Of a stretch of DNA of 64,000 bases, positions 34,635 to 43,133 are shown piece by piece. The notes under the pieces were generated by a model. The model was not told the DNA's origin. It did not search any database and worked only from the letters and a program-made list of their open reading frames with translations. Every line of letters begins with the position of its first letter. Within the stretch, counting starts at the first letter, position 1. Both the position numbers and the translations under genes were made by a program. The DNA is from Hymenobacter sp. YIM 151858-1 (lineage in GTDB: Bacteria > Bacteroidota > Bacteroidia > Cytophagales > Hymenobacteraceae): positions 124,001 to 188,000 of the forward strand of contig NZ_CP110136.1 in the NCBI RefSeq assembly GCF_025979705.1. Reading direction: 5' to 3'.

Positions 34635-35708
34635 ATGTCAGTACCCAAGTTTGCCGCCGTTCGGCAAAAAGAGTCGTTTCACAATGAGCTGAAGCGCCGC
34701 GTCAACGCCTATTTCGAAGAATCGGGCAAAGCCACTACCGGCAACGCCACGCTGTTCACCAAAGCGGCCCTGCTCACGGGCGCGCTGCTGTTTCTCTACA
34801 TCCACCTCGTGTTCTTCACGCCGCCTACGGGCTGGGCCATTCTGGAGTGCATCCTGATGGGTGGGGTAGGGGCCGCTATCGGCTTCAACATCATGCACGA
34901 CGGTGCCCACGGTTCGTTCTCGAAGCACGGCTGGCTCAACCAGGCCGCCGCTTTCACCCTGAACGTGTTCGGCGGCAACTCGTTCATGTGGAACATGAAG
35001 CACAACCTCATCCACCACATGTACACCAACATCGACGGCGTGGATGACGACATCGATGCCCAGCCCTGGCTGCGCCTGAGCGAAACCCAGCCGCGCCGCG
35101 CCCTGCACCGCTACCAGCACTACTACTTCTGGTTTCTGTACGCCCTCTTCTACCTGGCTTGGGTTGTGATGATGGACTACCAGAAATACTTCAAAGGCTC
35201 CATCGGCTCGGTGCCGCTGAAGAAGATGGAAACCAAGGATCAGCTAGTGTTCTGGGGGTTTAAGGCGCTGTACCTCGTGCTTTTCGTGGGCATTCCCATC
35301 TACATCGTGGGCTTTCTGCCCTGGGTTATCGGCTTCCTGATCTTCGCCGCCGTGGCCGGTTTCTCGCTCAGCCTGGTGTTCCAGCTGGCCCACACCGTGG
35401 AGCCCGCCACCTTCCCGGTGCCCGACGCCCAGACCTACAAAATGGAAGATGAGTGGGCCGTGCACCAGCTGAAAACCACCGCCAACTTCGCCACCAACAA
35501 CAAAGTAGTTACCTGGCTCCTAGGTGGCCTGAACTTCCAGGTGGAGCATCACCTGTTCCCGAAAATTTCGCACGTGCACTACCCGGCCATCAGCAAGATC
35601 ATCAAGCAGGCCTGCGAGGAGTTCAACGTGACCTACAACGAATTCCCGCGCATGCGCTCGGCGGTGCTGTCGCACGTGCTGTTCCTGCGGCAGCTGGGGC
35701 GGGCGTAG
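34635..35708 (+). CDS. acyl-CoA/fatty acid desaturase
   Basis: Start 34635 (MSVPKFAAVRQKESFHNELKRRV). About 357 residues, four membrane helices. The three His boxes are HDGAHGS, HNLIHHMYTN and the final QVEHHLFP. The Gln in place of the first His of the third box is typical of front-end desaturases, here without a cytochrome b5 domain. It should insert a double bond into membrane fatty acids using ferredoxin or a separate electron donor. A promoter-like TACCTTCGCGGCC lies at 34602, 33 bases before the start. Confidence 0.92.
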   Translation: MSVPKFAAVRQKESFHNELKRRVNAYFEESGKATTGNATLFTKAALLTGALLFLYIHLVFFTPPTGWAILECILMGGVGAAIGFNIMHDGAHGSFSKHGWLNQAAAFTLNVFGGNSFMWNMKHNLIHHMYTNIDGVDDDIDAQPWLRLSETQPRRALHRYQHYYFWFLYALFYLAWVVMMDYQKYFKGSIGSVPLKKMETKDQLVFWGFKALYLVLFVGIPIYIVGFLPWVIGFLIFAAVAGFSLSLVFQLAHTVEPATFPVPDAQTYKMEDEWAVHQLKTTANFATNNKVVTWLLGGLNFQVEHHLFPKISHVHYPAISKIIKQACEEFNVTYNEFPRMRSAVLSHVLFLRQLGRA

Positions 35709-35731
35709 TATTAGACTGTTGATAAATCCTG

Positions 35732-35765
35732 ATAAGCCTCAAACGTTAAAGCGTTTGAGGCTTAT
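35732..35765. terminator. bidirectional terminator overlapping a coding end
   Basis: ATAAGCCTCAAACG (35732-35745) pairs with CGTTTGAGGCTTAT (35752-35765). It ends both the desaturase and the convergent orphan gene, whose last codons lie in it. Confidence 0.85.
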
Positions 35766-36288
35766 TTATTTTCTGGTCATACTCTTGCGGCTGGCTTTCA
35801 CTCTGCACTAAGCGCCAACCTTGTTCTGCTAGTAATTTGGCTTGAACTCCTATGTAGCAACCATAATCGAACTTCTGAAAGTATTGCGCTATAGCTCTTC
35901 GGAACAACTTGATAATTGGCTGAGAAAATTCGGCCTTGTATGCTGTGCTTATAGTTCCTTCAATCAGCACTCCTTCTTTATGGATGCCGCCTGGACGGAA
36001 AGAAATGGTATCGGGATTAGATAATTGGTCGACGGCATATTTGATTCCGCCGCTCCGTTGTGGTATGGCACGTACTTGAACTTCGCAGGATGTGGATAAG
36101 ACAAGGTAATTAGGCGAATGAGCTGAGTCCCTCAGAGCTATTCCAAGCTTAGGAATTAATCCAAGTGAAGGATAGCTGGTTGCTTCGGGTGAATCGAATA
36201 GCCCGGTTTCGCAATACTTCAGACTATATCTGGACTCAATGGCTGCGATGACTGAAAGTAGATGCTCCCGGGTTGCGTAGAAGCGCAT
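35746..36288 (-). CDS. AT-rich orphan protein of unknown function
   Basis: The ATG at 36288 (MRFYATREHLLSVIAAIESRYSLKYCE) is preferred over a TTG at 36318. About 180 residues with a mixed alpha/beta pattern and no signal or helix anchor. Its base and codon use is much richer in A and T than the neighbours, a strong hint of recent transfer. I recognise no motif; the stretch RSGGIKYAVDQLSNPDTISFRPGG looks conserved-like. The stop lies inside the terminator loop. Function unknown. Confidence 0.7.
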   Translation of the reverse strand: MRFYATREHLLSVIAAIESRYSLKYCETGLFDSPEATSYPSLGLIPKLGIALRDSAHSPNYLVLSTSCEVQVRAIPQRSGGIKYAVDQLSNPDTISFRPGGIHKEGVLIEGTISTAYKAEFSQPIIKLFRRAIAQYFQKFDYGCYIGVQAKLLAEQGWRLVQSESQPQEYDQKINKPQTL

Positions 36289-36350
36289 ATGAGCACATAC
36301 TAGTTTGTTGATTGCCAAAACTAAAGCTTTCTAAACCTCACCCAAACCCG

Positions 36351-36358
36351 TATCTTTG
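36351..36358 (+). promoter_or_regulatory. rpsA -7 box TATCTTTG (then CGGCC)
   Basis: TATCTTTGCGGCC is an exact match to the TAnnTTTG box with the CGGCC extension seen at several promoters here. It lies about 110 bases before the rpsA ATG. Confidence 0.75.
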
Positions 36359-36359
36359 C

Positions 36360-36467
36360 GGCCCTGCCAGGGTGGCAGGACGGGGCTTTGGCCCTGGAAA
36401 TCAATACAAACGCGTTCCGGAGGCTTGGCCCTGCGCCGGACGTGTACACCAGGGCCACTGCAATATC
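36360..36467 (+). promoter_or_regulatory. structured 5' leader of rpsA
   Basis: The leader between promoter and ATG can fold. CCTGCC pairs with GGCAGG around AGGGT near its start, and TGGCCCTG pairs perfectly with CAGGGCCA about 16 bases later, the second arm ending about 13 bases before the ATG. This is consistent with S1 protein controlling its own mRNA; it could also be a general stabiliser. Confidence 0.6.
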
Positions 36468-38297
36468 ATGGCAGAAATGGTAGACAACTTCGACTGGGAC
36501 AACGTCGGAGCCAACAGCTTCGGTGGCAACTACTCGCAAGAGGAGCGCGCCCGTCTCGAAGAAATGTACGCCGGTACGCTCACCACCGTTGAGGAGGAGC
36601 AAGTAGTAAAAGGCACGGTAGTTTCGGTTAACGACCGCGACGTAATCGTGAACATCGGCTTTAAGTCGGATGGTCTGGTTCCGCGTTCGGAATTCCGCGA
36701 CCTGGCTGAGCTGAAGCCCGGCGACGAAGTTGAAGTATTCATCGAAGACCAGGAAGATGCCAACGGTCAGCTGATCCTGTCGCGCAAGAAGGCGAAGATC
36801 AAGCAGGCTTGGAAGGCCATCTACGACGCACTGGAAAACGACACCATCCTGGAAGGTGTGGTGAAGCGTCGCACCAAGGGCGGTCTGATCATGGAGCTGG
36901 ACGGCGTAGAAGCCTTCTTGCCCGGCTCGCAGATCGACGTGAAGCCCATCCGCGACTTCGACATCTATGTTGGTCGTCGCATGGAGGTGAAAGTGGTGAA
37001 AATCAACGCCGCTTTCGACAACGTGGTTGTTTCGCACAAAGTCCTCATCGAGAAGGACCTGGAGAAGCAGCGCGAAGCCATCCTCAACAACCTGGAGAAA
37101 GGCCAGATCCTCGAGGGCGTTATCAAGAACATGACCAACTTCGGTGTGTTCATCGACCTCGGCGGCGTAGACGGCCTGCTGCACATTACCGACATCTCGT
37201 GGGGCCGTATCGCTCACCCGTCGGAAGTACTGCAGCTCGACCAGAAACTGAACGTAGTAGTTCTGGACTTCGACGAAGCCAAGAAGCGTATTTCGCTCGG
37301 TCTGAAGCAGCTGACCCCGCACCCGTGGGATTCGTTGCCGCAAGACCTGCAGCCCGGCTCGCGCGTACAAGGCCGCATCGTGAACGTGGCCGACTACGGT
37401 GCGTTCATGGAGATTGTGCCTGGCGTTGAAGGCCTGATCCACGTTTCGGAAATGTCGTGGAGCCAGCACCTGCGCAACCCGCAGGACTTCATCAAGCAGG
37501 GCGACGTAGTGGAGGCTCAGATCCTGACCCTCGACCGCGACGAGCGCAAGATGAGCCTGGGCATCAAGCAACTGACCGAAGACCCGTGGACTCGCGCCGA
37601 CTTCGGTGGCAAGTACGCTGTAGGTACCAAGCACAACGGTCTGGTGCGTAACCTCACCAACTTCGGCCTGTTCGTAGAACTGGAAGAAGGTGTTGACGGC
37701 CTCGTACACGTTTCGGACCTGTCGTGGACCAAGAAGGTGAAGCACCCCTCGGAAATGGTGAAGGTTGGTGACCGTCTGGACGTAGTAGTTCTCGAACTCG
37801 ACGTGCAGAACCGCCGCCTGGCCCTGGGCCACAAGCAGCTGGAAGAAAACCCCTGGGATACCTTCCAGACGGTATTCACCCCTGGCTCGGTTCACAAGGC
37901 TACCATCACCGAGAAGTCGGACCGCGGCGCCGTTCTGGAGCTGCCCTACGGCATCGAAGGTTTTGCTTACCCCAAGTCGCTGGCCAAAGAAGATGGCTCG
38001 CAGCCTGAAGTAGGCGAGGCGCTGGACTTCCGCGTAGTTGAATTCTCGAAAGACGACCGTCGCATCGTGCTGTCGCACTCTGCTACCTACGGTGCTGGCC
38101 AAGAGGAGGAAAACAACCGCGCTGCCAAGTTCCAGAAGAAGAAGCCTGCTGCTGGCGGCAACGCTGGTGGCAACACCGGCGAAGGCAAAGTTGCCGATCT
38201 GAAGAAAGCCGAGAAGTCGACCCTGGGCGACCTCGACGCTTTGAGCGCCCTGCGCGACCGGATGCTGGGCAACGAGCAAGGTGAAAACAACGGCTAA
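36468..38297 (+). CDS. rpsA: 30S ribosomal protein S1
   Basis: Start ATG 36468 (MAEMVDNFDWDN), fixed by the promoter and leader. 609 residues with six S1 repeats, seen from GTVVSVNDRDVIVNIGFKSDG, GVVKRRTKGGLIMELDG, GVIKNMTNFGVFIDLGG, GRIVNVADYGAFMEIVPG, GLVRNLTNFGLFVELEEG and ATITEKSDRGAVLELPYG. It binds mRNA and helps load it on the small subunit. The tail is Lys/Gly-rich and disordered. Codon use is strongly biased to the preferred set and poor in CCTAGG, as expected for a highly expressed gene. Confidence 0.97.
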   Translation: MAEMVDNFDWDNVGANSFGGNYSQEERARLEEMYAGTLTTVEEEQVVKGTVVSVNDRDVIVNIGFKSDGLVPRSEFRDLAELKPGDEVEVFIEDQEDANGQLILSRKKAKIKQAWKAIYDALENDTILEGVVKRRTKGGLIMELDGVEAFLPGSQIDVKPIRDFDIYVGRRMEVKVVKINAAFDNVVVSHKVLIEKDLEKQREAILNNLEKGQILEGVIKNMTNFGVFIDLGGVDGLLHITDISWGRIAHPSEVLQLDQKLNVVVLDFDEAKKRISLGLKQLTPHPWDSLPQDLQPGSRVQGRIVNVADYGAFMEIVPGVEGLIHVSEMSWSQHLRNPQDFIKQGDVVEAQILTLDRDERKMSLGIKQLTEDPWTRADFGGKYAVGTKHNGLVRNLTNFGLFVELEEGVDGLVHVSDLSWTKKVKHPSEMVKVGDRLDVVVLELDVQNRRLALGHKQLEENPWDTFQTVFTPGSVHKATITEKSDRGAVLELPYGIEGFAYPKSLAKEDGSQPEVGEALDFRVVEFSKDDRRIVLSHSATYGAGQEEENNRAAKFQKKKPAAGGNAGGNTGEGKVADLKKAEKSTLGDLDALSALRDRMLGNEQGENNG

Positions 38298-38325
38298 TTA
38301 GCCGCTGGTAACCTCAGCCCTATGA

Positions 38326-38358
38326 GAAGCCCCCGGCCGAAAGGTCGGGGGCTTTTTT
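38326..38358 (+). terminator. rpsA terminator
   Basis: A GCCCCCGGCC stem with GAAA loop pairs with GGTCGGGGGC, followed by six T. Confidence 0.9.
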
Positions 38359-38425
38359 GTTCAAGTTTTTTTGAGCACGCTACCAGCGATTTAGCCTGCT
38401 GCAGAGCAAATACAACGGCGCGGGC

Positions 38426-38456
38426 TTTGCAAAAGCAAATGGATAACGTATGTTTG
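38426..38456 (+). promoter_or_regulatory. tRNA-Cys promoter
   Basis: TTTG at 38426-38429, a 19-base spacer, then TATGTTTG at 38449-38456 and CGGCC. This is a full match to the Bacteroidota housekeeping promoter, 20 bases before the tRNA. Confidence 0.85.
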
Positions 38457-38475
38457 CGGCCCCAAGTCTTACCAA

Positions 38476-38546
38476 GGTGACGTGACCGAGAGGCTAGGTA
38501 GAGGTCTGCAAAACCTCGTACAGCGGTTCGAATCCGCTCGTCACCT
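38476..38546 (+). tRNA. tRNA-Cys (anticodon GCA)
   Basis: The acceptor GGTGACG pairs with CGTCACC, the discriminator base is T, and the anticodon stem GAGGT/ACCTC encloses CTGCAAA, so the anticodon is GCA. The T arm contains GGTTCGAATCC. It has no encoded CCA, which must be added. It has its own promoter and terminator. Confidence 0.95.
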
Positions 38547-38551
38547 CAACT

Positions 38552-38592
38552 AAAAGCCGGCCCGAGCTATTACAGCTCGGGCCGGCTTTTTT
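38552..38592 (+). terminator. tRNA-Cys terminator
   Basis: AAAGCCGGCCCGAGCT pairs with AGCTCGGGCCGGCTTT around ATTAC, then a T-run. Confidence 0.9.
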
Positions 38593-38671
38593 GTGCTTGT
38601 GGCCGCGCCTAGGTGGTACCGCCAGGGCCGAGGAGCAGGGGCAGTACGAGTATCAGGTACCAGAAAAGCAT

Positions 38672-38701
38672 AAAGCCCCGGCTCAACGAACCGGGGCTTT
38701 T
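38672..38701 (+). terminator. orphan terminator-like hairpin
   Basis: AAAGCCCCGG pairs with CCGGGGCTTTT across CTCAACGAA. No gene is recognised between it and the tRNA terminator, so it may end a small RNA. Confidence 0.7.
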
Positions 38702-38802
38702 GGGCTAACCTAGCAGCCAACAATTGTCGGCTGCGGGTACCTACGATGCTGGGAGGGCCGCTGGATTGGCAGGCGGGGAAATATTTTCGGCGGGCATGAA
38801 AC

Positions 38803-38838
38803 GGAAAAAGCCACGGGCCAGTGGACCGCGGCTTTTCC
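38803..38838. terminator. second orphan terminator-like hairpin
   Basis: GGAAAAAGCCACGG pairs with CCGCGGCTTTTCC with one mismatch and a short bulge. A TATTTTCG promoter-like box lies about 15 bases before it, so a very short transcript is possible. Confidence 0.6.
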
Positions 38839-38841
38839 CAT

Positions 38842-39296
38842 ATTCCAAACAAAAACGCTCTTACGCGTTCAGGAGGGTAAACCGATAAGGCGACTGATAA
38901 GTGCCTGAAAAGGAGGAGGAAAATTTGGGTGGCGTGGATGCGAAGGCTTGCCGCTCACGGATGCCAGACTTTGTGCAGGAGGCCGCAATGGGAGCAGAAG
39001 CTACGTATTTGTACGCGATAAAATGCGTATTGTGCTATAGTCAATTGGCAAGGATGAGCCGTAGAATAAAGCTGTGCACGGTGCGCAAGCTCCAGCACAA
39101 CAAAACGCCTGAGCTTGAGAAAGGTGGCCGTGTTGCTGTGCCCGCAAGAGCAACGGCCGCCGGGCTGAAGCGAAGGCCACAGTGAACAGCGGAAAACTCA
39201 AAAATAGGCCGCAACTAACTGCTGAGGCCACATCCCAAAGCCAAGCTCAGCCGTAGAAGCGCCCGATCTGTATTCTCTCAACATCCCCCCCCTGCT
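38842..39296. other. non-coding stretch between tRNA-Cys and cphA
   Basis: About 450 bases with no convincing gene. Small open frames (38901-39185 plus, 39001-39231 minus) have weak starts and no recognisable motif. Part is less GC-rich than its surroundings. I looked for RNase P, tmRNA and 6S features and saw none that I could support. Confidence 0.5.
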
Positions 39297-41942
39297 ATGA
39301 AAATCGTCGACCTCCGCACCATGCGTGGGCCTAGCTACTGGTCCGTGAAGCACCCCAAGATTATCGTGCTGAAACTTGACCTGGAAGAACTGGCCGATAC
39401 CTGGAGCAACGCCGTGCCGGGCCTCGATACGCGCCTGCTGCGCCTGCTGCCCAACCTCGAGGAGCCCCGCAGCAACGACGCCCGCGAGGCCTCCAAGCGC
39501 CCTCCGCTCTCGCGCGAGCAAATTGCCGACGGCGAACCATGGGGCCACATTGTGCAGCACGTGGCGCTGGAGCTGCAGCGCATGGCCGGCATGCCCATGC
39601 GCTGGGGCAAATCGCATCCGGCGCACGAGGAGAACATGGAGATGGTACTGTTCGAGTACCAGGAGGAGCGGGCGGGCCGTGTAGCGGCCGAAGCCGCCGT
39701 TGACCTGCTGAACGCCTTGGTGCGGAAGGAGAAGTACGACGTGCGCGCCATCGTCGACGAGCTGCACGAAATCCGGGAGGAGGAATACTTTGGGCCGAGC
39801 ACCTACAGCATTGTGGCGGAGGCGGCCTCGCGGGGCATTCCGTACATCCAGCTGCGCGAGAGCAACATCATTCAGCTGGGCTATGGCGTAAATCAAAAGC
39901 GCATTTGGGCCACTACCAGCAGCTACACCTCGCACGCGGCCGTGGAAATTGCCGGCAACAAAAACCGCACGAAAGCCTTGCTGGCCGAGGCAGGCGTGCC
40001 GGTGCCGCGCGGTACCACCGTGTACGATGCCGAAGAGCTGAAGCAGGCCGTGGAGGACCTAGGGTACCCCATCGTGACGAAGCCGCTCGACGGCAACCAC
40101 GGCAAGGGCGCTACCATCAACATCAAGAACTGGAAGGAGGCACTGGCCGGCCTGAAGGCCGCGCAACAGTACTCCGAGGCGGTGATTGTGGAGCAGTTCA
40201 TCGAGGGCTTCGATTTCCGCCTGCTCGTAATCAACGGCAAACTGGTGGCCGCGGCCAAGCGTACTCCGGCTGCCGTTACCGGCGACGGGGTGCACACCAT
40301 TCAGGAGCTGATCGACGAGATTAACAAAGACCCGCGACGTGGGATTGGCCACGAAAAGGTGCTCACTAAAATCAAAATTGATAAGCACACCAACCAAATC
40401 CTGAAGGCCCGCGAGCTGACGCCCAAATCGGTGCTGCCGGCGGGGGAGGTGCTGTACCTCAAGAGCACGGCCAACATCAGCACGGGCGGCACTGCTACCG
40501 ATGTCACCGACCTTGTCGACCCCTACAACGTGCTGTTGGCCGAACGCGTGGCCGGCATCATCGGGCTCGATATCTGCGGCATCGACGTGCTGACGACCGA
40601 CATTGCCATTCCGCTGAACGAAACGCGCGGAGCGGTAATTGAGGTAAACGCCGCGCCGGGCTTCCGGATGCACATTTCGCCCGCCGAAGGCCTGCCGCGC
40701 AACGTAGCCGCGCCCGTGGTGGATATGCTTTTCCCGAGGGGCGCTACCTCGCGCATTCCCATTTTCTCGGTAACGGGCACCAACGGCAAAACCACCACCA
40801 CTTTGCTGCTTTCTCACTTGGTAGCTTCCAAAGGCTTTAAAGTGGGCCACACCACCACCAGCGGCATTTACATACAGGGCCGCCAGCTGCAAAGCGGCGA
40901 CTGCACCGGCTCGCAAAGCACCGAGTTTGTGCTGAAAGACCCCACCGTAAACTTTGCGGTGCTGGAGGTGGCCCGCGGCGGTATGCTGCGCTCGGGCCTG
41001 GGCTTCCGGTACTGCGACGTGGCCGTGGTAACCAACGTGGCCGCCGACCACCTAGGGATGCGCGACATTCATACGGTAGAGGAAATGGCCGCCGTGAAGG
41101 GCGTGCTGCCGCGCACAGTGCGCAAGAGCGGCTGGGCCGTGCTCAACGCCGATAACGACTACACCTACGCCATGCGGCAATGGGTCGACTGCAAAGTGGC
41201 CCTGTTCAGCATGGATGAAAACAGCCCGCGTATCCGTAGCCACGTGGAGGCCGGCGGGGTGGCGGCCGTGTACGAAGAAGGCTACATCACGATTTACAAA
41301 AACACCTACAAGCTGCGCATCGACCAGGCCGAGAACTTCCCGATTACTCTAGGTGGCCGGGCCAAGTTCAACATCGAGAATGCCCTGGCAGCAGCTTTGG
41401 CGGCCTATTGCTACGGCTTCGATAAGGACGACATCAAGACGGCGCTGCGCACGTTTGTGCCGTCGGCCACGAAAACGCCGGGCCGCATGAACGTGTTCCG
41501 CTTCCCAGGTTTCGAGGTTATTGTCGACTACGCCCACAACACGCACGGCATCGAGAAATTCGGCGAGTTTCTGGCGGCCACGCCGGCCACGCACCGCGTG
41601 GGCGTGGTATCGGGCCTCGGCGACCGGCGCGAAGAAGACACCATCGACTACGCCCGAACAGCCGGCCGCATCTTCGATGAGGTGGTGCTGCGCCAGGACC
41701 GCGACCTGCGCGGCAAAACCGCCGAGGAAATTGAGCGCCTGATGCGCAGCGGCCTCACCATGGATAAGCCCGACCTGCCCATTTCGTACGTGGAGGACGA
41801 GCTCGATGCCATTGAGTACGCCGTGCAAACGGCCCGCGAAGGCTCGGTAATCACCATCTTCACCGAGAACATCAAAGGCGCCCTGGGTAAGGTGGAGGAG
41901 CTGCAGGCCCGCATTGGCCAACCCCAGCAGCAACCCGCCTAA
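39297..41942 (+). CDS. cphA: cyanophycin synthetase
   Basis: 881 residues, full length. An N-terminal domain (MKIVDLRTMRGPSYWS) is followed by an ATP-grasp domain (about 210-475, with NKNRTKALLAEAGVPVPRG, EQFIEGFDFRLLVI and GAVIEVNAAPGFRMH) and a Mur-ligase domain (about 490-870) with the P-loop GTNGKTTTTLL and DYAHNTHGIEKF. It polymerises Asp and Arg into cyanophycin, a nitrogen and carbon store, adding Asp and Arg in turn. No cyanophycinase or isoaspartyl dipeptidase is seen nearby. Confidence 0.95.
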   Translation: MKIVDLRTMRGPSYWSVKHPKIIVLKLDLEELADTWSNAVPGLDTRLLRLLPNLEEPRSNDAREASKRPPLSREQIADGEPWGHIVQHVALELQRMAGMPMRWGKSHPAHEENMEMVLFEYQEERAGRVAAEAAVDLLNALVRKEKYDVRAIVDELHEIREEEYFGPSTYSIVAEAASRGIPYIQLRESNIIQLGYGVNQKRIWATTSSYTSHAAVEIAGNKNRTKALLAEAGVPVPRGTTVYDAEELKQAVEDLGYPIVTKPLDGNHGKGATINIKNWKEALAGLKAAQQYSEAVIVEQFIEGFDFRLLVINGKLVAAAKRTPAAVTGDGVHTIQELIDEINKDPRRGIGHEKVLTKIKIDKHTNQILKARELTPKSVLPAGEVLYLKSTANISTGGTATDVTDLVDPYNVLLAERVAGIIGLDICGIDVLTTDIAIPLNETRGAVIEVNAAPGFRMHISPAEGLPRNVAAPVVDMLFPRGATSRIPIFSVTGTNGKTTTTLLLSHLVASKGFKVGHTTTSGIYIQGRQLQSGDCTGSQSTEFVLKDPTVNFAVLEVARGGMLRSGLGFRYCDVAVVTNVAADHLGMRDIHTVEEMAAVKGVLPRTVRKSGWAVLNADNDYTYAMRQWVDCKVALFSMDENSPRIRSHVEAGGVAAVYEEGYITIYKNTYKLRIDQAENFPITLGGRAKFNIENALAAALAAYCYGFDKDDIKTALRTFVPSATKTPGRMNVFRFPGFEVIVDYAHNTHGIEKFGEFLAATPATHRVGVVSGLGDRREEDTIDYARTAGRIFDEVVLRQDRDLRGKTAEEIERLMRSGLTMDKPDLPISYVEDELDAIEYAVQTAREGSVITIFTENIKGALGKVEELQARIGQPQQQPA

Positions 41943-41958
41943 CGGCCCTAGGTGCTGC

Positions 41959-42003
41959 AACGCAAAACGCCCCGCCGGATGCTCCGGCGGGGCGTTTTGC
42001 GTT
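41959..42003. terminator. cphA terminator
   Basis: AACGCAAAACGCCCCGCCGG pairs with its complement around ATGCT, ending GCGTT. A near-perfect long hairpin, serving the convergent pair. Confidence 0.85.
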
Positions 42004-42060
42004 GAGTCTGGAGGAAAGAGTAGCGCGGGCACTAAGCCCTAAACCCTAGGTCCCTGATTC

Positions 42061-43008
42061 CTATTTCAGCGTGAAGGTGGTTTTGCCGATCAGGTAGCCG
42101 TCGGCGTATAGCTCCACGGTGTGGGCGCCGGTTTTGTACTCGTTGCCTTTGGCGTATACAAACTGCACGGGCTGGCGCGTGTTGTCGTACACGATTTCCT
42201 GCTTGGCAGTGTAAAAGGCTTCGTTGCCGTCGATCAGGAACGTGCCGCCGCCGGTGCTCAGGTTGTACAGGGCCGAGCCATCGGGCTCGAGCAGGCGCAT
42301 CATGATCTGCTTGGTTTCCTTGGGGGCCACGTCGTTGCGAGACAGGTTGAAGGTAACCTTGATTTTCTCGACGCGCTTGGCCTTGAACTCGTTGTCTTCG
42401 TCCTGGGCCTCCTTGTTGCGGCGGTTTACCACGCCCACCCGAATGTTTTCGGCCTGCAGGCGCGAGGCAATGGCCACCTTTTCGCTGAGCTCCTGGTTGG
42501 AGCGGGCAATGGTGCCGAGCGTATCGGTCAGCTTGTTCTGGCGCTCCTTCAGGGTTTGCGTTTCCGTAAACAACATTTCGTTGTCCTTCTTCAGCTGGGC
42601 AATTTCGTCGTCCTTCTGGCGCAGCTGGCGCTCAAAGTTCTGGGCGCGCTGCTGGTAGCGCTTCTGGTCGGCGAGCGAAAACGAGCCCGCCCGGAAGGAG
42701 CGCAGCTTCAGCAAGTCGGCATTTACGCTGGCAATTTTGGCCTCCAGCGAGTCGTTGGCGAGGCCCATGCCTTGCAGCTCCTGGCTTTGGCGCTCGAAAT
42801 CGGCCTTCAGGGCTTCGTACTGCTTGATCTGTTCCTCCAACTTGGTGTCCTTCACTTTGATATCAGCGGCGAGCTGCTCGTTCTGCTTGCTCTTTTGCTG
42901 GTTCATGTAGAAGAGGATACCGTTGATGCCTAGCAGCACGAGAAACAGCGCGACAATCAGCAGCACGCGATTATTGTTGCGGCGTTCGGGGGCTTGCTCT
43001 TGTTCCAT
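42061..43008 (-). CDS. single-pass membrane protein with long coiled coil
   Basis: 315 residues. One membrane helix near 14-36 (RVLLIVALFLVLLGINGILFYM), then a coiled coil from about 37 to 205 with regular hydrophobic heptads (KSKQNEQLAADIKVKDTKLEEQIKQYEAL...), and a beta-rich C-terminal domain of about 100 residues. A Cpx/Rod-like role is possible, but no family is recognised. A Bacteroidota promoter (43072-43079, minus) lies just upstream and is divergent from the methyltransferase promoter. Confidence 0.8.
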   Translation of the reverse strand: MEQEQAPERRNNNRVLLIVALFLVLLGINGILFYMNQQKSKQNEQLAADIKVKDTKLEEQIKQYEALKADFERQSQELQGMGLANDSLEAKIASVNADLLKLRSFRAGSFSLADQKRYQQRAQNFERQLRQKDDEIAQLKKDNEMLFTETQTLKERQNKLTDTLGTIARSNQELSEKVAIASRLQAENIRVGVVNRRNKEAQDEDNEFKAKRVEKIKVTFNLSRNDVAPKETKQIMMRLLEPDGSALYNLSTGGGTFLIDGNEAFYTAKQEIVYDNTRQPVQFVYAKGNEYKTGAHTVELYADGYLIGKTTFTLK

Positions 43009-43060
43009 AGGGGGGTGGAAAGTGAATGAAACCGCACCGGGATTAGCCCGGCCACAGCGT

Positions 43061-43079
43061 TACCTTTACGCCAAAAATA
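43061..43079. promoter_or_regulatory. overlapping divergent promoter boxes
   Basis: On the plus strand TACCTTTA (43061-43068) precedes the methyltransferase gene by 65 bases. On the minus strand TATTTTTG (complement of CAAAAATA at 43072-43079) precedes the coiled-coil gene. The boxes are only 3 bases apart. Confidence 0.5.
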
Positions 43080-43133
43080 CACGGATATTATAGCCGAGCA
43101 ACTTTATTGCCCAGCTTACCCGTTGTTCGCCGC

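Noticed and set aside
36321-38279. A 652-residue open frame antisense to rpsA
   Set aside because: Entirely within rpsA on the other strand, with low-complexity composition and no motif.
38901-39185. Small open frame between tRNA-Cys and cphA
   Set aside because: Weak GTG start, no recognisable motif and no promoter of the kind used here; kept only as part of the non-coding stretch.
38842-39296. RNase P RNA, tmRNA or 6S RNA
   Set aside because: No core sequence or matching secondary structure recognised.
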